In this document: piece by piece, positions 9,093 to 16,054 of the stretch | Numbering within the stretch: the stretch's first letter is position 1 | Layout of the letters: every line of letters begins with the position of its first letter | Source: KK5 sp034043675 | GTDB taxonomy: Bacteria > Pseudomonadota > Gammaproteobacteria > Burkholderiales > Burkholderiaceae_C | Length of the DNA: 64,000 bases | Direction: 5' to 3' | NCBI RefSeq assembly: GCF_034043675.1 | Contig: NZ_JAXCLA010000003.1 | Span: 186,001 to 250,000 of the forward strand | Notes under the pieces: model-generated | What the model was told of the DNA's origin: nothing | The model's database searches: none | Seen by the model: the letters and a program-made list of their open reading frames with translations, nothing else | Made by a program: the position numbers and the translations under genes

Positions 9093-10414
9093 CGCCGTCG
9101 CCGATCGCAAGGGCCGAGGCGTTCCGCTTCTGGCTCAAGCTCGGCTTCATCAGCTTCGGCGGGCCGGCGGGGCAGATCGCGATCATGCATGAGGAGCTGG
9201 TCGAGCGCCGGCGCTGGATCTCGGAGGGGCGCTTCCTGCATGCGCTGAACTACTGCATGGTCCTGCCCGGGCCGGAGGCGCAGCAGCTGGCCACCTACAT
9301 CGGCTGGCTGATGCACCGCACCTGGGGCGGCATCGTGGCGGGCGCGCTGTTCGTGCTGCCCTCGCTGTTCATCCTGATCGGGCTGTCCTGGGTCTACATG
9401 GCCCACGGCCAGCTGCCGGCCATCGCCGGCCTGTTCCACGGCATCAAGCCCGCGGTGACGGCCCTGGTGGCCCATGCGGCATGGCGCATCGGATCGCGTA
9501 CGCTGAAGAACGCCTGGCTGGCCGGCATCGCCGTCGGTGCCTTCGTTGCCATCTTTGCGCTGAACCTTCCGTTCCCGCTGATCGTCCTGATCGCAGGCCT
9601 CGTGGGCTATGCGGGCGGGCGGATGGCGCCGGACAAGTTCAAGGGCGGCAGCGGCCACGGCTCGGCTCAGGCGGGCTACGGGCCCGCGTTGATCGATGAC
9701 CACACGCCGACACCATCGCACGCTTTGTTCAGCTGGGCAAGGCTGCGCGTGGTACTGGCGGCGAGCCTCGGGCTCTGGGCCGCGGCGATGGCCGGGCTGG
9801 TCGCGCTCTTCGGCTGGCAGGGTGCGCTGGCGCAGATGGGCTGGTTCTTCACCGAGGCCGCGCTGCTGACCTTCGGCGGCGCGTACGCCGTGCTGCCCTA
9901 CGTCTACCAGGGCGCCGTCGATCACTTCCACTGGCTGACTGCCCCGCAGATGATCGACGGCCTGGCGCTGGGGGAGACGACACCCGGGCCGCTGATCATG
10001 GTGGTGGCCTTCGTCGGCTTCGTGGGCGGCTGGAACCAGGCCTTGTTCGGCAGCGACTCGCTGCTGCTCGCCGGCGCGGAGGCGGCCGGCGTGGTGACCT
10101 TCTTCACCTTCCTGCCGTCCTTCGCCTTCATCCTGCTGGGCGGCCCGTTCATCGAGTCGACGCACGGCAAGCTGCAGTTCACCGCGCCGCTCACCGGCAT
10201 CACGGCAGCGGTCGTCGGGGTCATCGTGAACCTGGCGGTGTTCTTCGCCTATCACGTGCTCTGGCCGCAGGGCCTGGGCGGGCGCTTCGACGGCGGATCA
10301 GCGCTGATCGGCCTGGCGGCGGCGATCGCGCTGTTCCGCTTCAAGGTGGGCGTGATTCCGGTCGTGCTGGGCTCGGGCCTGGCCGGATTGATCCTTCAGC
10401 AGCTAAGCCTCTGA
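9089..10414 (+). CDS. chrA: Chromate transporter ChrA (CHR family)
   Basis: A 441-residue polytopic inner-membrane protein of the long-chain CHR family, which exports chromate with proton exchange in characterised members. Two homologous halves are visible. The first starts FWLKLGFISFGGPAGQIAIM and contains LPGPEAQQLATYIGW; the second has FFTEAALLTFGGAYAVLPY and LGETTPGPLIMVVAFVG. The FGGP/FGGA and PGP motifs are characteristic. I chose the GTG at 9089 because it overlaps the Nudix stop codon and starts the protein at the conserved N-terminus; the longer open frame runs antisense-like through the Nudix gene. The stop overlaps the convergent DUF779 gene by 12 bp. Some CHR proteins may carry other oxyanions. 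Confidence 0.95.
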   Translation: MTPSPIARAEAFRFWLKLGFISFGGPAGQIAIMHEELVERRRWISEGRFLHALNYCMVLPGPEAQQLATYIGWLMHRTWGGIVAGALFVLPSLFILIGLSWVYMAHGQLPAIAGLFHGIKPAVTALVAHAAWRIGSRTLKNAWLAGIAVGAFVAIFALNLPFPLIVLIAGLVGYAGGRMAPDKFKGGSGHGSAQAGYGPALIDDHTPTPSHALFSWARLRVVLAASLGLWAAAMAGLVALFGWQGALAQMGWFFTEAALLTFGGAYAVLPYVYQGAVDHFHWLTAPQMIDGLALGETTPGPLIMVVAFVGFVGGWNQALFGSDSLLLAGAEAAGVVTFFTFLPSFAFILLGGPFIESTHGKLQFTAPLTGITAAVVGVIVNLAVFFAYHVLWPQGLGGRFDGGSALIGLAAAIALFRFKVGVIPVVLGSGLAGLILQQLSL

Positions 10415-10798
10415 AGGCGCGCGGCCCACTGGTGCCTCGTGCGCCTCCAGCCAGGCCCACTCCTCGTCGGTGAACAGGCGCGAGCGGGTCAGGAAGCGCC
10501 GGCCGGTCGGCCCCTCCAGCGAGAACATGCCGCCGCGGCCGGGCACGACGTCGATGATCAGCTGCGTGTGCTGCCAGTACTCGAACTGCGGCCCGCTGAT
10601 GTAGAAGGGCATGCCGCCGATCTCGCCCAGCAGCCGGTCGTAGTCGCCAACGACGAACTCGCCGCTCGGGTAGCACATCGGCGCGCTGCCGTCGCAGCAG
10701 CCGCCGGACTGGTGGAACATTACCGGGCCATGACGGGCGACGAGCTCGGCAATCAAGCTCGTCGCCGCCTCGGTCGCGGTGACACGAGGCACGTTCAT
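10403..10798 (-). CDS. DUF779 protein linked to acetaldehyde dehydrogenase
   Basis: A 131-residue DUF779 protein. Recognisable features are FHQSGGCCDGSAPMCYPSGE, a cysteine-rich stretch that could bind metal, and FYISGPQFEYWQHTQLIIDV. DUF779 genes are known to lie beside acoD/exaC-type aldehyde dehydrogenases; the biochemical role is not established. Its ATG overlaps the aldehyde dehydrogenase stop by one base (TGATG), so it is translationally coupled to that gene and shares its sigma-54 promoter. An upstream extension in the open frame would lie inside the dehydrogenase gene and is rejected. Its 3' end overlaps chrA. Confidence 0.9.
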   Translation of the reverse strand: MNVPRVTATEAATSLIAELVARHGPVMFHQSGGCCDGSAPMCYPSGEFVVGDYDRLLGEIGGMPFYISGPQFEYWQHTQLIIDVVPGRGGMFSLEGPTGRRFLTRSRLFTDEEWAWLEAHEAPVGRAPSEA

Positions 10799-12318
10799 CA
10801 GAAGAACCCGAGTTTGTTTTCGCTGTAACTCACCAGCAGGTTCTTCGTCTGCTGGTAGTGGTCCAGCATCATCTTGTGGTTCTCGCGTCCGATGCCGGAG
10901 TTCTTGTAGCCGCCGAAGGCTGCGTGCGCCGGGTAGTGGTGATAGCAATTGGTCCACACGCGGCCGGCCTGGATGCCCTTGCCCATGCGGAAGGCGGTGT
11001 TCATGTCGCGGCTCCACACGCCAGCACCCAGGCCGTAGAGCGTGTCGTTGGCGATGGCCAGCGCTTCTTCCTCGGTCTTGAAGGTGGTCACCGACACCAC
11101 CGGGCCGAAGATCTCTTCCTGGAAGATGCGCATCTTGTTGTGGCCCTTGAACACCGTGGGCTTCACGTAGTAGCCGCCTTCCAGCTCGCCCTGCAGCATG
11201 TTGCGCTCACCGCCGATCAGCACCTGCGCGCCTTCCTGCTTGCCGATGTCGAGGTAGCTGAGAATCTTCTCCAGTTGCTCGCTGGAGGCCTGCGCGCCGA
11301 TCATCGTTTCCATCTCCAGCGGGCTGCCCTGCTTGATGGCCGCCACGCGCTTGACGGCGCGGTCGATGAAGGCCTCGTAGATCGATTCCTGGATGAGCAC
11401 GCGGCTGGGGCAAGTGCAGACCTCGCCCTGGTTCAACGCGAACATCGCGAAGCCTTCCATGGCCTTGTCGAGGAAGGCGTCGTCCTTGCTCATCACGTCG
11501 GCGAAGAAGATGTTGGGGCTCTTGCCGCCCAGCTCCAAGGTGACCGGGATCAGGTTCTGGCTGGCGTACTGGCTGATCAGCCGGCCCGTGGTGGTTTCGC
11601 CGGTGAAGGCGATCTTGCCGATGCGGTTGCTGGAGGCCAGCGGCTTGCCCGCCTCCAGGCCGAAGCCGTTGACGATATTGACGACGCCGGGCGGCAGCAG
11701 GTCGCCGATCAACTCCATCAGCACGAGGATGGATACCGGCGTCTGCTCGGCCGGCTTGATGACGACGCAGTTGCCCGCCGCCAGGGCCGGCGCCAGCTTC
11801 CACACGGCCATCAGGATCGGGAAGTTCCACGGGATGATCTGGCCGACGACGCCGATCGGCTCGTGGAAGTGGTACGCGTAGGTCTGGTCGTCGATCTGGC
11901 TGATGCCGCCTTCCTGCGCGCGGATGCAGGACGCGAAGTAGCGGAAGTGGTCGACGGCCAGTGGCAGGTCGGCGAAGGTGGTCTCGCGGATCGGCTTGCC
12001 GTTGTCCCAGGTCTCGGCGGCGGCCAGCATCGGCAGGTTCTGCTCGATGCGGTCGGCGATCTTGTTGAGGATATTGGCGCGATCGGTGGCGGAGGTCTTG
12101 CCCCAGGCGGTCTTGGCCTTGTGGGCGGCGTCCAGCGCGCGGTCCACGTCTTCGGCGGTGGAGCGCGGGATCTCGCAGAACGCGCGGCCGGTCACCGGCG
12201 TGATGTTCTCGAAGTACTGGCCGCTGGAGGGTGCCACCCACTCGCCGCCGATGTAGTTGCCGTAGCGCTTCTTGAAGTTGACGGCGGTGCCGAATTTGCC
12301 GGGTTCGAGCATGTCCAT
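10798..12318 (-). CDS. acoD: NAD-dependent acetaldehyde dehydrogenase (AcoD/ExaC type)
   Basis: A 506-residue aldehyde dehydrogenase that oxidises acetaldehyde and related aldehydes to acids with NAD. Catalytic elements are present: IIPWNF for cofactor binding, Asn in that motif, general base Glu in LELGGKSPN (about 262) and nucleophilic Cys301 in NQGEVCTCPSR. Length and sequence fit AcoD of Ralstonia-type acetoin/ethanol catabolism and ExaC of pseudomonads. ATG follows AAGGAGACAAGAC. The gene has a sigma-54 promoter 62-77 bp upstream and faces an AcoR-type activator, so transcription is probably induced by acetoin, ethanol or an aldehyde. It heads a two-gene operon with the DUF779 gene. Confidence 0.96.
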   Translation of the reverse strand: MDMLEPGKFGTAVNFKKRYGNYIGGEWVAPSSGQYFENITPVTGRAFCEIPRSTAEDVDRALDAAHKAKTAWGKTSATDRANILNKIADRIEQNLPMLAAAETWDNGKPIRETTFADLPLAVDHFRYFASCIRAQEGGISQIDDQTYAYHFHEPIGVVGQIIPWNFPILMAVWKLAPALAAGNCVVIKPAEQTPVSILVLMELIGDLLPPGVVNIVNGFGLEAGKPLASSNRIGKIAFTGETTTGRLISQYASQNLIPVTLELGGKSPNIFFADVMSKDDAFLDKAMEGFAMFALNQGEVCTCPSRVLIQESIYEAFIDRAVKRVAAIKQGSPLEMETMIGAQASSEQLEKILSYLDIGKQEGAQVLIGGERNMLQGELEGGYYVKPTVFKGHNKMRIFQEEIFGPVVSVTTFKTEEEALAIANDTLYGLGAGVWSRDMNTAFRMGKGIQAGRVWTNCYHHYPAHAAFGGYKNSGIGRENHKMMLDHYQQTKNLLVSYSENKLGFF

Positions 12319-12379
12319 GTCTTGTCTCCTTGTTGGCGATCACCGGCGCCGCGACCTGCGGCGCGCGACAGGCACTGTC

Positions 12380-12395
12380 TGCAAGCTGCGCGCCA
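12380..12395 (-). promoter_or_regulatory. Sigma-54 promoter of the acoD operon
   Basis: Read on the minus strand the sequence is TGGCGCGCAGCTTGCA. It matches the sigma-54 pattern TGGC-N8-TTGCW, with the invariant GG and GC elements exactly 10 bases apart. The inferred transcription start is near 12369, giving a leader of about 50 nt before the acoD ATG. A divergent sigma-54 activator gene and upstream palindromes support it. Confidence 0.85.
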
Positions 12396-12425
12396 GCCCT
12401 GCCGGCAGGGATTTGTGCCGGCGGC

Positions 12426-12484
12426 GTCGCAGCTTGCGACGTATACAGCAGAATATGACGCAACAGCGTCGCATTCCGCGACGC
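12426..12484. promoter_or_regulatory. Palindromic activator sites upstream of acoD
   Basis: Three overlapping perfect inverted repeats share GTCGC/GCGAC half-sites: GTCGCAGCTTGCGAC (12426-12440), GACGC-AACA-GCGTC (12457-12470) and GCGTCGC-ATTCC-GCGACGC (12466-12484). They lie about 57-115 bp upstream of the inferred sigma-54 start, the usual place for enhancer sites of sigma-54 activators. The last site touches the ribosome binding region of the regulator gene, so binding could also repress acoR. Confidence 0.65.
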
Positions 12485-12500
12485 CGCGTGGGAGACCGTG

Positions 12501-14351
12501 ATGGACAGCAGCCATGCATCGACCTCACTCTCGGGCGTGCACCGGGCCCGGCAGGCCTTCTTCGTCGAAGGCGGCGATCCGGGCGCGGGCCTGCCTTCGC
12601 ACATCGCGCGCTCGTGGCGGCGCTGCAGCGCGCATTCGCCGATCGCGGACCTGGCCGAGCCGGTACAACGCGGCGAGCTGTCGGCGCGGCGCGAGGCGGC
12701 CTCCTGGCTGCGTCGCTGTGCCGAGCCCGAGCTGGATGCGCTGGCCGAGCATGCGGTCGGTCAGGGTTGCGTCGTCATCCTCACCGACGCGACGGGCCTG
12801 ATCCTGGACGAGGTCGGCAGCCCCGAGTTCCTGCCCAAGGCGCATCGGATCGCACTGGCGGCCGGCGTGGAATGGTCCGAGTCGCGCCGCGGCACCAATG
12901 CGATCGGCACGGCGCTGCAGGAGCGCCAGGCGCTGATGGTGCTGGGGGGTGAGCACTTCCTCGCACGCAACGGCGCGCTGGGCTGCGCGGCCGCGCCGAT
13001 CTTCGACGCGCGCGGCGCGCTGGCCGGCGCGCTGGACGTCTCCGGCGAATCGATCAAGGTCAACGAGCACGCGCTCGGGCTGGTGCGCCTGGCCGCGAGC
13101 CAGGTGGAGCACCGGATGATGAGCGCGGCCGCCGCGCTGCGGCCCGGCCAGGGCCTGCTGCGCTTCCATCGACAGCCGGGCCTCGTCGGCACGTCGCGCG
13201 AGGCGCTGCTGTCGATCGAGGACGGCCTGATCGTCGGCGCCAATCGCCGCGCGCTGGCGCTGCTGGGCCTGGACTGGTCTGATGCGCTGGGCCTGCCGGC
13301 GGCGCGCATCTTCGGCACGCGCTGGGAACGGCTGCAGCATGCGCCGGACCGGGTCGCTGCGCCGGACGGCCGCCAGTGGATCGCCGCGCTCGACACCACC
13401 GCGGCCCGCCGCCCGGTGGCCATGCCCGCGGCCCGGTCGGTGCCGCTGGAGCAGCAGGACGCGCTGGACCCGCTGCTCGCCCGCGCCGGTCGCCTGCTGG
13501 CCGAGGGCTTGTCGATCCTCGTGACCGGCGAGACCGGCAGCGGCAAGGAGGTCTTCGTGCGGCGCCTGCACCAGGCCAGCCGCCGGGCGTCGGGCCCGCT
13601 GGTCGCGGTCAATTGCGCGGCGCTGCCGGAGGGCCTGATCGAGGCCGAGCTGTTCGGCTACGAGGACGGCGCCTTCACCGGCGCGCGCCGCCGCGGCCAG
13701 GCCGGCCGGCTGCGCGAGGCCCAGGGCGGGCTGCTGTTCCTCGACGAGGTGGGCGACATGCCGCTGGCGATGCAGACGCGCCTGCTGCGCGTGCTGGAAG
13801 ACCGCGTCGTGCGCCCGCTGGGCAGCAGCCGCGAGTTCGCGATCGATTTCGACCTGGTCTGCGCCACCCACCGCGACCTGCCGGCGCTGGTGCGCAGCGG
13901 CGGCTTCCGCGAGGACCTGTTCTACCGCCTGCAGGGCGAGGTGGTCGCCATCCCGCCGCTGCGCCAGCGGCCTGATCGGCGCGCGCTGATCCAGCGCCTG
14001 TTCGACGAGGCCGGCGCACGGCGCAAGGAACTGCGGCTGACCGACGAGGCGCTGGCCCTGCTTTCGGCGCAGCCCTGGCCGGGCAATGTCCGCGAGCTGC
14101 AGGCCGCCCTGCGCCGCCTGGCCGCGCTGAGCGAGGCCGGCACGACCCTCGGCGAGCCGGAGCTTGCCGCGGCCTTGAGCCTCGCGTCATGCACCGCCTC
14201 TCCGGCCCACGGCGAGGCCACGCTGGCCGCGCTCGCCGACGAAGCCATCCGCCAGGCCCTGGGCGCATCGCACGGCAATGTCGCCGCGGCCGCACGCCTG
14301 CTGGGCGTCCATCGCAGCACCCTTTACCGACAGCTCGCCAGAAAGCCCTGA
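12501..14351 (+). CDS. acoR: AcoR-type sigma-54-dependent transcriptional activator
   Basis: A 616-residue enhancer-binding protein. The N-terminal region (about 25-205) has the GAF-like sensory layout of AcoR, with ESRRGTNAIGTAL typical of the group. The AAA+ domain begins near 325: Walker A GETGSGKE near 344-351, GAFTGA near 391-396 for sigma-54 contact, and the Walker B region LLFLDEVGDM. A Fis-type helix-turn-helix ends the protein (ASHGNVAAAARLLGVHRSTL). Two starts are adjacent, GTG 12498 and ATG 12501; the GGGAG at 12490-12494 is better spaced for the ATG. It should activate the divergent acoD operon. The following gene starts 5 bp after its stop, so acoR also leads an operon. Confidence 0.93.
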   Translation: MDSSHASTSLSGVHRARQAFFVEGGDPGAGLPSHIARSWRRCSAHSPIADLAEPVQRGELSARREAASWLRRCAEPELDALAEHAVGQGCVVILTDATGLILDEVGSPEFLPKAHRIALAAGVEWSESRRGTNAIGTALQERQALMVLGGEHFLARNGALGCAAAPIFDARGALAGALDVSGESIKVNEHALGLVRLAASQVEHRMMSAAAALRPGQGLLRFHRQPGLVGTSREALLSIEDGLIVGANRRALALLGLDWSDALGLPAARIFGTRWERLQHAPDRVAAPDGRQWIAALDTTAARRPVAMPAARSVPLEQQDALDPLLARAGRLLAEGLSILVTGETGSGKEVFVRRLHQASRRASGPLVAVNCAALPEGLIEAELFGYEDGAFTGARRRGQAGRLREAQGGLLFLDEVGDMPLAMQTRLLRVLEDRVVRPLGSSREFAIDFDLVCATHRDLPALVRSGGFREDLFYRLQGEVVAIPPLRQRPDRRALIQRLFDEAGARRKELRLTDEALALLSAQPWPGNVRELQAALRRLAALSEAGTTLGEPELAAALSLASCTASPAHGEATLAALADEAIRQALGASHGNVAAAARLLGVHRSTLYRQLARKP

Positions 14352-14356
14352 TCGCG

Positions 14357-14830
14357 ATGATGACGATGAAGTCCGAGACCCTCCAACGCAGCGCCGCCGC
14401 GCTCTGCGTCACCGGCGATGTTCCCAACGCGCTGAGCCTGGACCTGGCGCAGCTCGAAGCCTTGCCGCACCACGCCCTGGGGCCGATCGACATCGCCTGC
14501 ATGACCGGCCGGCCGGTGGCGCACGTGGACCGCTACGCCGGCGTGCGCCTGACCGATGTGCTCGACGCGACCGGCCTCGCGCAGCTGCACCGCAGCGAGC
14601 TGAAGCGCTGCATCGTCGTCGCCAGCGGCCGCGACGGCTACCAGGCGCTGTTCAGCTGGTGCGAGCTCTACAACTCGCCGATCGGCGCCCAGGCGCTGAT
14701 CCTGTTCGAGCGCAACGGCGAGCCGCTCGACGATCACCTGGGCCCACTGGCCCTGATCTCCGCGGCCGACACCCACCTGGGGCCGCGCCACCTGCGCCAT
14801 CTCGACGGCCTGGCCGTTCGGAGGCTGTGA
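14357..14830 (+). CDS. Small molybdopterin-domain (sulfite-oxidase-like) protein
   Basis: A 157-residue protein resembling the oxidoreductase molybdopterin-binding domain. The stretch DIACMTGRPVAHVDRYAGVR then LTDVLDATGL matches the core around the molybdenum-ligand cysteine (Cys48) and the following conserved helix. No signal peptide is visible, so a cytoplasmic location is likely, unlike the exported MsrP-like proteins. The protein is shorter than full sulfite oxidases and lacks a dimerisation or heme domain. It starts 5 bp after acoR and ends 5 bp before the nitroreductase fusion gene. Several in-frame ATGs (14357, 14360, 14366) make the exact start uncertain. Function is unknown; family call is moderate. 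Confidence 0.72.
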   Translation: MMTMKSETLQRSAAALCVTGDVPNALSLDLAQLEALPHHALGPIDIACMTGRPVAHVDRYAGVRLTDVLDATGLAQLHRSELKRCIVVASGRDGYQALFSWCELYNSPIGAQALILFERNGEPLDDHLGPLALISAADTHLGPRHLRHLDGLAVRRL

Positions 14831-14835
14831 ACCCC

Positions 14836-15696
14836 ATGATTACTGAATATCTGCACTGTCTTCTCGCCCTCGCCGAGGCCCGCGACCCCAGCGAGGCCGC
14901 TGTGGCCTGCGGACTCTCCGACGAACAGTTCCGCCAGGCGCTCGACGCGATCGAGCGGCAGCTGGGCATCTCCTTGTTCACACCGGGCCACACGGGACCC
15001 CAGCTGTCCTCGCAGGGCGAGCGCGTGCTCGCCTGGGCACGCTGGCAGGTGGCCGAGACCTCGGCCCTGCTGGACGACCTGCGCGTCATCCGCAAGGAGA
15101 CCGCGCTGGCGCCGCTGATGGAGCGGCGCTCGGTGTCGCCGCGGCGGCTCAGCGGGCCGGGGCCGGATTCCGCGGACATCGAGCTGATCATCCAGGCCGC
15201 GCTGCGCTCGCCCGACCACGGCAGCCTGCGCCCCTGGAGAGTCGTCGAGTTCCGCGACGAGCAGCGCACCGCGTTGGCCGACCTGTTCGAGCAGGAAAAA
15301 CTGCGCCGTGATCCGCTGGCCTCGGCGGGCGACCGGCAGCGCGCCCGAGCCCATGCGGTGCGGCCGCCGGTGCTGCTGGCCTTCGTCGTCTCGCCGCGCG
15401 AGCGCGGTCGGGTGCCGGTGCGCGAGCAGTGGCTGACGGCGGGCGCGGCCCTGGGCAACCTGCTCAATGCCGCGCACCAGCTCGGCTTCGGCGCGATCGT
15501 ACTGAGCGGGGACCGCTGCTACGACGAGACGCTGTCCGCGCAGCTGGGCATCGGGCCCAGCGAATACCTGGCGGGCTTCATCTCGCTGGGCAACGTCGCG
15601 GAGACGCCGCCGGCCCGCAAGCCGGCGCTGCCGGGGGAGGTGTGGTCCTGCTGGATGCCGGCCCGCCAGACGCACAATGACGAGCACCATGAGTGA
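14836..15696 (+). CDS. LysR-type HTH / nitroreductase fusion protein
   Basis: A 286-residue protein with two parts. Residues 1-83 align by eye with the winged helix-turn-helix of LysR regulators, including the AxxxGLSDEQFRQALDAIE recognition region, LGISLFTPG and SSQGERVLAWARW. Residues about 95-286 are a nitroreductase of the YdjA-like kind: RRSVSPRRL, then ALRSPDHGSLRPWRVVEF for FMN binding, and GAALGNLLNAAHQLGFGAI. Such flavoproteins reduce nitro or quinone substrates with NAD(P)H. A DNA-binding redox enzyme is therefore possible. ATG 14836 places the HTH at the N-terminus; the longer open frame upstream overlaps the preceding gene. The next gene overlaps its 3' end. Regulatory function is inferred. 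Confidence 0.8.
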   Translation: MITEYLHCLLALAEARDPSEAAVACGLSDEQFRQALDAIERQLGISLFTPGHTGPQLSSQGERVLAWARWQVAETSALLDDLRVIRKETALAPLMERRSVSPRRLSGPGPDSADIELIIQAALRSPDHGSLRPWRVVEFRDEQRTALADLFEQEKLRRDPLASAGDRQRARAHAVRPPVLLAFVVSPRERGRVPVREQWLTAGAALGNLLNAAHQLGFGAIVLSGDRCYDETLSAQLGIGPSEYLAGFISLGNVAETPPARKPALPGEVWSCWMPARQTHNDEHHE

Positions 15697-16054
15697 CGAC
15701 ACGCAACGACTTTTCTCCTACGGCACCCTGCAGCTGGAAGCCGTCCAGCTCGCGACCTTCGGCCGCCGCCTCGCCGGCCAGGTCGACCGGCTGCCCGGCT
15801 ACCGGCTGGAGCAGCTGGCCATCGGCGACCCGGCCGTGGTGAAGACCAGCGGCAAGACCCACCACCCGATCGCCGTGCCCACCGGCCAGGCCGGGGACAC
15901 GATCGACGGCATGGTCATCGAAGTGACGCCCGCCGAGCTGGCGCACGCCGATGCCTACGAGGTGTCCGACTACCGGCGCGCGGCCGTCACGCTGGCCTCG
16001 GGCGTGACCGCCTGGGCCTATGTCGATGCGCGCGACGTGTCGACTCAGCGCTGA
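15677..16054 (+). CDS. Gamma-glutamylcyclotransferase-like (AIG2 family) protein
   Basis: A 125-residue protein of the AIG2/GGCT fold, whose members cleave gamma-glutamyl amides to 5-oxoproline. Seen: the phosphate-binding-like YGTL motif in LFSYGTLQ, the hydrophobic core region LPGYRLEQLAIG, and the probable catalytic Glu in DAYEVSDYRR. Two starts are possible: ATG 15677 and ATG 15689 (beginning MSDDTQ), both overlapping the 3' end of the nitroreductase gene; the second would give a more typical N-terminus. It is the fourth gene of the acoR run and overlaps the convergent HAF/PEP-CTERM gene by 10 bp. Substrate unknown. Confidence 0.88.
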   Translation: MTSTMSDDTQRLFSYGTLQLEAVQLATFGRRLAGQVDRLPGYRLEQLAIGDPAVVKTSGKTHHPIAVPTGQAGDTIDGMVIEVTPAELAHADAYEVSDYRRAAVTLASGVTAWAYVDARDVSTQR

